Source: Deltaproteobacteria bacterium (GTDB taxonomy: Bacteria > Desulfobacterota > Syntrophobacteria > BM002). From it: 6,149 nt of DNA. The stretch is from positions 2,319,301 to 2,325,449 of the forward strand of contig CP070843.1 in NCBI GenBank assembly GCA_020350905.1. The letters run 5' to 3'. The first letter of the stretch is position 1. Each line of letters starts with the position of its first letter. This document shows, piece by piece, positions 1-5,850 of the stretch. The notes beneath the pieces were generated by a model. The model did no database searches and had not been told where the DNA came from. It saw nothing but the letters and a program-made list of their open reading frames with translations. The translations under genes and the position numbers were made by a program.

Positions 1-60
1 ATCTCATACTTTAATCCACACTCTTCCCCTTGAAACCGAACTACACTATTTTGGTTTAAA

Positions 61-103
61 CTGAGAAAATGCGGAGTTTCTGGCTCCGCTTTTTTCTTCT
101 CAG
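61..103 (+). terminator. Intrinsic (rho-independent) terminator in a long inverted repeat
   Basis: The core is a perfect 6-bp GC-rich stem, GCGGAG (71-76) and CTCCGC (84-89), with a 7-nt loop, followed directly by six T residues (90-95). An outer stem, CTGAGAA (61-67) with TTCTCAG (97-103), encloses it, so the whole element is a nested hairpin. The A residues before the core mean it could also work on the minus strand. It probably ends a gene entering from the left. Two plus-strand frames stop just before it: one at 31-33, and one at 62-64 reading SHTLIHTLPLETELHYFGLN. I cannot tell which, if either, is coding. A small 5-bp hairpin, CAGCA (101-105) with TGCTG (111-115), overlaps its end. Confidence 0.75.
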
Positions 104-115
104 CATTTTGTGCTG

Positions 116-336
116 AAGTTTCTAGTAGGGAAAGTTTAGATTAAGGGATGATATATTAAGCCCTACCGTTGTGATGGGAAAATGTATATTACTCGATCTT
201 AACTGGAATTTGGGTCCGTCCTTTCTACAAAACGACTCACCTAATGATGTTTAAATGTTAACCCATTGAAATCTCAACTTAATGGCAAGAGGTATGTTTA
301 GTCACGGGCAATCGTTACCTATCCAAACATCTTGCG
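116..336. other. Intergenic stretch with no recognised feature
   Basis: This AT-rich stretch lies between the terminator and the doubtful small reading frame. I see no long open frame, no convincing ribosome binding site with a start codon, no repeat and no RNA fold I recognise. It may hold decayed sequence or plain spacer. Confidence 0.5.
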
Positions 337-615
337 TCATTGATTTCTCGGCCGCTCATCTATTATCTCGTGCTTGCACTGTAAACTAGCAGGTCTTAAT
401 GCCAGGATGTAGCCACACTCTGACTCTATTTTTCTGCGAAGCGGATTACTCAGCACTGTATGTACCTGGAAGACATGAAATATCTTTTCGGTTGCTTTTG
501 AGTACTCCCGACTGAAGAAGGTCGAGCCGATGTGAGGCATTTTTGTCTTGTCACTTTTGCCAGTTTTTTGTAACCTGCGGTTGAGCCATCTCCAGATCCT
601 CATCATGCTTTTCAT
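337..615 (-). CDS. Doubtful small hypothetical protein, possibly a gene remnant
   Basis: An open frame of 92 codons starts at an ATG (613-615) and ends with TGA. I recognise no family. The product is basic and polar, with no clear signal peptide or membrane segment; its N-terminus begins MKSMMRIWRWLNRR. It is divergent from the histidine kinase, with 111 bases between the two starts. The strong AGGAG motif upstream (minus strand, about 629-633) sits about 13 nt from this ATG, which is too far. The same motif sits 6 nt from another ATG (621-623) in a different frame, which reads MQDEKHDEDLEMAQPQVTKN and stops after about 23 codons. The mismatch between the good start signal and the long frame suggests either a frameshifted remnant or no gene. 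Confidence is low. Confidence 0.2.
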   Translation of the reverse strand: MKSMMRIWRWLNRRLQKTGKSDKTKMPHIGSTFFSREYSKATEKIFHVFQVHTVLSNPLRRKIESECGYILALRPASLQCKHEIIDERPRNQ

Positions 616-714
616 CTTGCATCTCTTGCTCCTCTGCTAGATCTGAAATTCATTCCTCACTAGTCTGATGCGCAATCGCTCTGAACAGCCAAGCATGGTC
701 GAGTTTCGTCTTAT

Positions 715-719
715 AAGGA
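715..719 (+). promoter_or_regulatory. Ribosome binding site that fixes a TTG start
   Basis: AAGGA lies 7 nt before the TTG at 727. No ATG or GTG exists in frame between the upstream stop (682-684) and this TTG, and the next in-frame ATG is deep inside the PAS-GAF region. This Shine-Dalgarno motif therefore supports a TTG start for the histidine kinase. Confidence 0.6.
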
Positions 720-726
720 ACAAAGA

Positions 727-2568
727 TTGAAAAATCAAGATAAAGCAAAAGAGCAATTGACAAGTGAGAAAGAGGAACTGTGCCACGAGTCCCTTGAGTG
801 GGGAGGATCAAAAAGGGAACGCCTATCGGTAAAAGAGGCTCTTAGGAGAAGCGAAGAACGCTACTGTAACGTTTATAATACTGCGCCCCTTGCTTTTGTC
901 ATTTGGGATCGTGATTGCTGTATTACTGGTTGGAACAAGTGTGCCGAGAAGTTTTTTGGATGGTCACGGGAGGAGGTTATTGGGCGTAACTTCTTCGAGT
1001 TCCTCATCCCTCAGCGAACTCGACCACACGTCGAAGAGATAGTTGCCAGTTTGCTTCGGGGAGAGCTGCCAAGCACTAGTATTAACGAGAATCTGACAAA
1101 GGGCGGGGAGATAGTTCTATGTGAGTGGAATAACTCAATTCTCTACGACAGCGAAGGCCGTGTTGAAGGGGCAATATCTCTAGCACTCGATATCACTGAT
1201 CGCAGACGATCGGAGGAGGCTTTGTGGAAAGTCAACCGAGCCTTAAAGATGCTAAGTGAATGCAACCATGCACTAGTTCGCGCCGCGAACGAAGAAAGCC
1301 TGCTTCATAGTATCTGTGAAATCATCGTGGAGGAGGGGGGATATCGATTAGCGTGGGTAGGAATTGCCATGCAAGATGAAAAAAAGACGGTGATCCCAGT
1401 GGCTCAGGCAGGGTATGAGGATGGGTATCTTGAGAGTCTGAACATCACGTGGGACGATACCAAAAGGGGACGAGGTCCAACGGGTACGGCCATAAGGATC
1501 AAGAAGCCAAGCATTGCTAAAGACATTCTGCATGATCCTAAATTTGCCCCCTGGAGAGCTGAAGCGATTAAAAGAGGCTACGCGTCATCAATCGCCATAC
1601 TCTTAATCGACAACGATCGTGCATTGGGAGCGTTGAATATATACGCTGCGGAGGCAGATGCTTTTAACGAAGATGAAGTAACGCTGCTGGCACAATTAGC
1701 TGATGATCTCTCCTTCGGAATCATGGCGCTAAGGACCCGCGTTGAGCGCAAAAGAGCAGTGGCGGCTTTGCAGGAGGCTCATGACGAACTAGAAAGGAGG
1801 GTGGAAGAGCGCACTGCTGAATTGGTGGAGGCAAACGCAAAACTTAAAAGCGAAATTGAAGATCGCAAGCGGCTTGAGAAAGCTCTGGCGCAAAAAGAAA
1901 AGCTAGAAACCTTAGGTGCCATTGCAGCCGAGGTAGCCCACGAGATTCGAAATCCTCTTGTTTCGATTGGTGGCTTTGCGCGACGTCTCCAAAATAAGTT
2001 TTCAGATTTACCGGAATGTGACATCATCCTCAAAGAATCGCAGCGCTTAGAAAGGATTCTGGCGAGAATAAAAAACTACCTCGAACCTGTCGAAATCAGC
2101 TTTCAAGAATGCTCGGTGAATGAGATTATTACCGATTGTCTGGAGCTACTATCACCTGAGGCAGAGCGCAGGCGGGTCAGGTGCCGATTGGATTTGGATC
2201 CAAAACTGTCTGCGGTTTACTCAGATCCATCGATATTGGCTCAGATTTTTATCAATCTGATCCTTAATGCGACGGAGGCAATGCAGAAAGGCGGAAACCT
2301 GAACATTAGAACCTTCGAAATCGACAAAGATATCCAAATTCAGTTCAAGAATAAAACTGATAGACAAAAGGTAAAACAGCCTGAACTTCTCTTTATGCCG
2401 TTTGCTGAAGGTGGCAAGAGTATTGGACTTCCGCTTAGCTACCGGTTGCTCAAAGACATGGGCGGTCTTCTGTCTCTTGCACAAGAGCAGGACTGGATGA
2501 TTTTTACGGTCTCCTTGCCGAAAACGGTTCAGCTGGACGCTGGGAGAAAGGACTTCAAAACGGACTAA
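727..2568 (+). CDS. Cytoplasmic PAS-GAF sensor histidine kinase with degenerate ATP-binding motifs
   Basis: A 613-residue two-component sensor kinase expected to autophosphorylate a histidine and signal to an unseen response regulator. Domains in order: charged N-terminus (1-40); PAS (about 41-158, ending in the typical DITDRRRSEEAL linker); GAF (about 188-335, with the GGYRLAWVGIA start); coiled coil (about 336-395); HisKA with H-box AEVAHEIRNP, phospho-acceptor His405; HATPase-like domain (about 495-600). There is no signal peptide or membrane segment, so it should sense a cytoplasmic cue. The N-box (INLILNATEAM, N510/N514) and F-box (LLFMPF, 554-559) are present. The G1 box is not: a gap-free comparison between the strand before it and the F-box places N542, T544 and R546 where D-x-G-x-G is expected. 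The G2 box keeps only one of its glycines (SIGLPLS, 565-571). The gene starts at TTG and ends in tandem TAATAG. Family assignment is sure; catalytic competence is not. Confidence 0.93.
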   Translation: MKNQDKAKEQLTSEKEELCHESLEWGGSKRERLSVKEALRRSEERYCNVYNTAPLAFVIWDRDCCITGWNKCAEKFFGWSREEVIGRNFFEFLIPQRTRPHVEEIVASLLRGELPSTSINENLTKGGEIVLCEWNNSILYDSEGRVEGAISLALDITDRRRSEEALWKVNRALKMLSECNHALVRAANEESLLHSICEIIVEEGGYRLAWVGIAMQDEKKTVIPVAQAGYEDGYLESLNITWDDTKRGRGPTGTAIRIKKPSIAKDILHDPKFAPWRAEAIKRGYASSIAILLIDNDRALGALNIYAAEADAFNEDEVTLLAQLADDLSFGIMALRTRVERKRAVAALQEAHDELERRVEERTAELVEANAKLKSEIEDRKRLEKALAQKEKLETLGAIAAEVAHEIRNPLVSIGGFARRLQNKFSDLPECDIILKESQRLERILARIKNYLEPVEISFQECSVNEIITDCLELLSPEAERRRVRCRLDLDPKLSAVYSDPSILAQIFINLILNATEAMQKGGNLNIRTFEIDKDIQIQFKNKTDRQKVKQPELLFMPFAEGGKSIGLPLSYRLLKDMGGLLSLAQEQDWMIFTVSLPKTVQLDAGRKDFKTD

Positions 2569-2603
2569 TAGTCAACCTTTCTCTGGACTGCGTGCAGTTT
2601 TGG

Positions 2604-2645
2604 AGTGAGCAGAGAGCCGTAGAAAGGGAGGTAGCCTCTCTCACT
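2604..2645. terminator. Candidate hairpins between convergent genes
   Basis: The 113-base gap between the histidine kinase and butyrate kinase stop codons holds two overlapping possible folds. One is a 7-bp stem with one G-U pair, AGGGAGG (2625-2631) with CCTCTCT (2635-2641), and a 3-nt loop. The other is AGTGAG (2604-2609) plus AGAG (2611-2614) pairing with 2636-2645 around a single bulge. Neither is followed by a good T-tract. A weaker stem, ACTG (2587-2590) with CAGT (2595-2598), precedes TTTT on the plus strand. The location fits a bidirectional terminator, but the sequence support is modest. Confidence 0.3.
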
Positions 2646-2681
2646 GAAGACTGAGTACCAGTGGCTGGGCAACACGACAAC

Positions 2682-3764
2682 TTATCCTGACGGGGAATAA
2701 CGGTTGACGCTCTCTGTTCCGGAGAGCACACGCAGTGCCCCCTGAGCTAAGGCAAGCATCTCGTCCTCTCCGGGATAGACTTTGGCGGGCGCAATGAACC
2801 TGACCCGTTTAGCAATCCAATCAATCAGCCGCGCGCAATTTGCTAGTCCGCCGGTCAATACAATTGCGTCTATCTGGCCATGGAGTACTGTGCTCATTGC
2901 GCCGATATTCTTAGCAATTTGATACGCCATGACCTCCAGGATTAATGATGCTTTTTCATTGCCTTCCCGGATCTCGGCTTCCACTTGGCTCACATCATTT
3001 GTCCCCAGATAAGCAAGTAAACCCCCCCGAGAAGTGAGTCGCAGGCGCAAATCTGTCAGACTGAATTTGCCTGACTCTAGGAGCCGAAGGAGATCCATAG
3101 TGGGTAGGGTGCCAGCTCGTTCCGGGGTCATCGGTCCCTCGCCAACACCAAGAGTGCTATCAATCACCCTTCCTTGCTGGTGCGCACCAATGGTAATACC
3201 TCCACCTAAGTGAGCCACCACCATGTTAGTGTCCTCATATCTGACGCCCATCTCATCTGCTGCCCTTCTGGCAGCAGCCTTCTGATTGAGCGCGTGGAAT
3301 GCACTCTTTCTTTCAATTTCCGGAATGCCGGAGACCCTAGCAAGAGGTTGATATTCATCAATACTAGGGCTGTCCACAATTACGGCCCGGATGCTACCCT
3401 GCTTTGCCAAATCGTGCGCAATGAGAGGACCTAGGTTGGTGGGGTGCTGACCGTATTTCCCTGAGCGCAGATCCTCACGCATCCCTTCATCAACGAGATA
3501 CACACCTGAAGAAAGTGGTGCGGTAAGGCCGCCACGGCTGACGATCATATGACACTTGCTAAGCTCTATTTGGTGTTTTGCCAAAAATCCCTCAATTCCT
3601 TCCTTACGCAGGGGAAACTGCTCCATGTAGTCCGTGATTGATTTAAGCTGTTGCGAAGCATGGTCGATGGTTTCCTGGAACTTGAGATGATCGTTTTCAA
3701 AAAAGGCCACCTTTGTGGTGGTTGAGCCGATGTTTAATACAAGGATTCTATAGGAAGACCCCAT
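2682..3764 (-). CDS. buk: Butyrate kinase
   Basis: A 360-residue cytoplasmic acetokinase-family enzyme that interconverts butyryl-phosphate plus ADP with butyrate plus ATP (EC 2.7.2.7). It may also accept branched short-chain acids such as isobutyrate. The ASKHA-fold phosphate-1 motif is at residues 8-18 (LNIGSTTTKVA). The conserved core VDSPSIDEYQPLARVSG lies near 128-144, the glycine-rich AHLGGGITIGAH and the following GVGEGPMTPERAG near 185-220, and the adenosine-binding VLTGGLANC near 302-310. The length matches the usual 355-360 residues and no key block is missing. The ATG start has GGAG 7 nt upstream (3772-3775 on the plus strand). A methyltransferase gene lies 100 bases upstream on the same strand. 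The usual partner, phosphate butyryltransferase, is not in the window, so a role in butyrate formation or activation, or in amino-acid fermentation, cannot be settled here. Confidence 0.93.
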   Translation of the reverse strand: MGSSYRILVLNIGSTTTKVAFFENDHLKFQETIDHASQQLKSITDYMEQFPLRKEGIEGFLAKHQIELSKCHMIVSRGGLTAPLSSGVYLVDEGMREDLRSGKYGQHPTNLGPLIAHDLAKQGSIRAVIVDSPSIDEYQPLARVSGIPEIERKSAFHALNQKAAARRAADEMGVRYEDTNMVVAHLGGGITIGAHQQGRVIDSTLGVGEGPMTPERAGTLPTMDLLRLLESGKFSLTDLRLRLTSRGGLLAYLGTNDVSQVEAEIREGNEKASLILEVMAYQIAKNIGAMSTVLHGQIDAIVLTGGLANCARLIDWIAKRVRFIAPAKVYPGEDEMLALAQGALRVLSGTESVNRYSPSG

Positions 3765-3804
3765 GATCGCACTCCATCTAAGGTGCTATTAACATAACTG
3801 TACC

Positions 3805-3838
3805 AAGCTGAACCACCTTTATACCAGGCGCTGAGCTT
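3805..3838 (-). other. Imperfect inverted repeat between methyltransferase and butyrate kinase
   Basis: AAGCT (3805-3809) and AGCTT (3834-3838) are complementary and enclose a partly pairing CCACC/GGCG region, giving an interrupted stem in the 100-base gap. On the minus strand no T-run follows, so it is a poor terminator. A TATAAA-like -10 element lies within it on that strand without a convincing -35 at ideal spacing. It could be a weak attenuator, a promoter region or chance. Confidence 0.2.
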
Positions 3839-3864
3839 CCAGGTTTAAGACCAAAGATTCGTTC

Positions 3865-4545
3865 CTATGTCTCTACAGGTTTTTCCCAACGTGCTATTAG
3901 GAACGCTCCCGTGTTGAGATTCTTAAACTGACCGTTTTTCTCAATTATCTTGACTTGCTTAGGGTCATCATACTTTTGGAAATGGATGGCCGTCTTAATT
4001 GTACCGTCGAGCGGCGAGAGGCGTTTCAACTCGTCGGGAGACCTGAAGATTACGTGGCCAAATAGCGGGTGTCCCATTTTCCCTGCCATGTTCCTGCGAG
4101 TGGCCCATGGGCTGAGACTGTTCAGCGTGGCTACCACAATGAGCCCTCCCGGCTCAGTAACTCGGAATAACTCACCGACCGCTCGCCTTGCGTCCTTGAT
4201 GAACTCGATAGCGGTAACCGAGATCGACTTGTCAAATGTGTGATCCGCAAAAGGGAGATTTTTCATATCACCCAGGACCATATGGAAGGGATAGCCCTCT
4301 ATTTTTTCCCTTGCCCGGAACAGCATAGGCAAAGACAGCTCAAGTCCAACAATGTGTGCTCCTTCTCAAAGCATATCTAAGGTGAAGACCCCCGTGCCGC
4401 ATCCAGCATCCAATATCCTCTCGCCGTGCCCAGGTCTCAACATTTCAAGGATAAGCTTACTTTCATATTCCTTAACCAATCTTCCAATGGGAGTTCTAAA
4501 CCATTGATCGTACCTCTCTGGCCACTCATCGAAGATCTCTGACAT
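3865..4545 (-). pseudogene. SAM-dependent class I methyltransferase interrupted by an in-frame TGA
   Basis: About 226 codons that would give a small Methyltransf_11/UbiE-like methyltransferase; the methyl acceptor is unknown. The start chosen is ATG at 4545 (MSEIFDEWPERYDQWF), which has AAAGG about 10 nt upstream and the family's usual beginning. An alternative GTG at 4635 lacks a ribosome binding site. Motif I is ERILDAGCGTGVFTLDML. It is followed directly by TGA (4366-4368) and then, in the same frame, EGAHIVGLELS, which carries the acidic ribose-binding residue after strand 2. The rest is intact: GDMKNLPFADHTFDK, then ELFRVTEPGGLIVVATLN, and the usual TGAFLIARWEKP end, with a TAG stop. The two halves are in register without any indel, so a single change such as CGA (Arg) to TGA explains the break. 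The TTG at 4332 is an implausible restart. Possible causes are a recent nonsense mutation, readthrough, or a sequencing error. Confidence 0.85.
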
Positions 4546-4685
4546 GACCGATGGGCCTTTCGTTTTGCCTAGCAGGCATAATGATGCTCCGACGGATCGG
4601 AAGGCGCAAAGATTGTCTTCTGAAGTTCGGATCACCAGAATTAGTATTTTGATTATTTCCTATACCAACAGAGTGCTCTCTTGTC

Positions 4686-4704
4686 CACACACGAGGGTTG
4701 TGTG
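4686..4704. other. Small hairpin in the divergent intergenic region
   Basis: CACACA (4686-4691) pairs with TGTGTG (4699-4704) around a 7-nt loop. It lies upstream of both the methyltransferase and the dehalogenase, and no T-run follows on either strand. It could be an operator-like dyad for the divergent genes. The rest of 4546-4932 holds no gene I can support. Confidence 0.25.
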
Positions 4705-4859
4705 AGCAGGTGGAGCCAGATGTTCAGCAGAGAACCTGTGGCTTATGCAAATCGGCAGGGTGTGAAGATGATGCTATCTAATTGAATCGTGACAAATTCA
4801 ATATCGAAAACATAAGATCTCAAAATATCCTCCTCGAAACTTCTGAAGAATTTTACATA

Positions 4860-4887
4860 TTGGCAAGAAATCTGTACACTTTACACT
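4860..4887 (+). promoter_or_regulatory. Candidate sigma-70 promoter for the dehalogenase gene
   Basis: TTGGCA (4860-4865) and TACACT (4882-4887) resemble -35 and -10 boxes with a 16-bp spacer, about 45 bases before the start codon. The -10 box lies in a tandem 7-bp repeat, TACACTT twice (4875-4888), and a related TTTACACC follows at 4907-4914. The repeated TTACAC could also be a regulator site. The match is moderate and made by eye only. Confidence 0.35.
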
Positions 4888-4918
4888 TCCCTAATATTAA
4901 GTATGGTTTACACCTAAA

Positions 4919-4924
4919 AAGGAG
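4919..4924 (+). promoter_or_regulatory. Strong ribosome binding site of the dehalogenase gene
   Basis: AAGGAG lies 8 nt before ATG 4933. It is a near-ideal Shine-Dalgarno motif and decides the start over an overlapping upstream frame beginning at TTG 4782, which has no such signal. Confidence 0.75.
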
Positions 4925-4932
4925 ATGTTACC

Positions 4933-5850
4933 ATGACAAAAGTTTTAAGAACCCCAGAGGAACGATTCGTAAATCTCCCCGATTTTCCTTATGACCCTGT
5001 TTACATAGATGATTTGAAAGGCTTTGAAGGCTTACGATTGCATTACGTGGATGAAGGCCCTAAAAATGCTGACCACACATTTCTGTGTCTACACGGCGAA
5101 CCAACGTGGGGTTATCTTTATCGCAAGATGATCCCAATTTTCACAGACGTAGAGAATCGGGTGGTGGCTCCAGACTTTTTTGGTTTCGGACGTTCGGATA
5201 AGCCGATGGAAGAAGAAGTTTATACTTTCGATTTTCATCGCAACATGCTTATTTCGTTCATTGAACATTTAGAACTCAAAAATATCACTCTTGTTTGTCA
5301 GGATTGGGGTGGGATTCTCGGGCTCACTCTGCCTATGGATATGAAAGATATATTTTCCCGCCTACTAATCATGAACACGACTCTTGGCACCGGAGACGTT
5401 CAACTTTCCAAAGGGTTTCTCGAGTGGCGTGCTTGGGTAAGAAAAAACCCTGATATGTCAGCTGGCAGGCTGCTAAAGCTAACGTGTCCACATCTGTCGG
5501 AAGCAGAATGTGCAGCTTACGACGCTCCATTCCCCGACATCCACTATAAAGCTGGCGTGCGTCGCTTCCCTGAAATTGTTCCTGATCGGCAGAATGCACC
5601 CGGTGCGGAATTGTCACGAAGAGCACGTGAATGGCTTCGCAGCAAATGGGAGGGATCGGCGTTTATGGCTATCGGAATGAAGGACCCGGTGCTCGGGCCA
5701 CCGGTGATGCAGACACTTCGCAATGATATACGGAACTGTCCCGAACCGTATGAACATTCCGACGCCGGCCATTTTGTACAGGAATGGGGTGAAGAGATCG
5801 CCAGTGCGGTCGGTGGTCGGACCACGGTAAATATTGATATTCAAATATAA
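4933..5850 (+). CDS. Haloalkane dehalogenase (DhlA-like, alpha/beta hydrolase)
   Basis: A 305-residue alpha/beta hydrolase expected to split carbon-halogen bonds of short haloalkanes by water, giving alcohol, halide and a proton (EC 3.8.1.5). The oxyanion region is LHGEPTW (53-59). The nucleophile elbow is CQDWGG, with Asp124 and the halide-binding Trp125. The acid is probably Asp251 in GMKDPVLGP, as in DhlA, and the base is His280 in DAGHFVQE. A second halide-stabilising Trp is probably Trp165 in GFLEW. Blocks such as APDFFGFGRSDKP, DAPFPD-x-x-Y-x-AGVRRFP and the Asp placement match the DhlA subfamily (HLD-I) closely. Compared with DhlA from memory, the cap is about 10 residues shorter just before the GFxxW motif. 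No signal peptide is seen, so it should be cytoplasmic. The last 12 or so residues (GGRTTVNIDIQI) look unlike the family helix and are encoded by AT-rich sequence at a possible junction. The substrate is not proven; haloacetate or epoxide activity is less likely given the Trp residues. Confidence 0.88.
   Translation: MTKVLRTPEERFVNLPDFPYDPVYIDDLKGFEGLRLHYVDEGPKNADHTFLCLHGEPTWGYLYRKMIPIFTDVENRVVAPDFFGFGRSDKPMEEEVYTFDFHRNMLISFIEHLELKNITLVCQDWGGILGLTLPMDMKDIFSRLLIMNTTLGTGDVQLSKGFLEWRAWVRKNPDMSAGRLLKLTCPHLSEAECAAYDAPFPDIHYKAGVRRFPEIVPDRQNAPGAELSRRAREWLRSKWEGSAFMAIGMKDPVLGPPVMQTLRNDIRNCPEPYEHSDAGHFVQEWGEEIASAVGGRTTVNIDIQI

Noticed and set aside
1779..2033. Minus-strand frame opposite the kinase coiled-coil and HisKA region
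   Set aside because: Low-complexity serine-rich antisense shadow of the Glu/Lys-rich coiled coil.
3865..4332. Downstream half of the methyltransferase as an independent gene
   Set aside because: Its only start is a TTG with no ribosome binding site, and the product would lack the SAM-binding motif I.
4366..4380. Reading the TGA in the methyltransferase as selenocysteine
   Set aside because: The position follows motif I and is not a known redox or catalytic site, no Cys lies beside it, and no convincing SECIS hairpin is visible just downstream. A nonsense change is simpler.
4546..4635. Methyltransferase start at GTG 4635
   Set aside because: The extra 30 residues do not resemble the family N-terminus and have no ribosome binding site; ATG 4545 has both.
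4636..4860. Riboswitch or structured leader before the dehalogenase
   Set aside because: Only short hairpins (such as 4686-4704) are visible; no conserved core of a known riboswitch class could be matched by eye.
4860..4880. Sigma-54 promoter (TTGGCA-like -24 box) upstream of the dehalogenase
   Set aside because: The -12 GC element at the required spacing is absent (CTG instead of TTGC), so a sigma-70-like reading fits better.
4782..4994. A 70-codon plus-strand frame starting at TTG and overlapping the dehalogenase start
   Set aside because: It has no ribosome binding site and no recognisable family, and its end lies out of frame within the well-supported dehalogenase gene.
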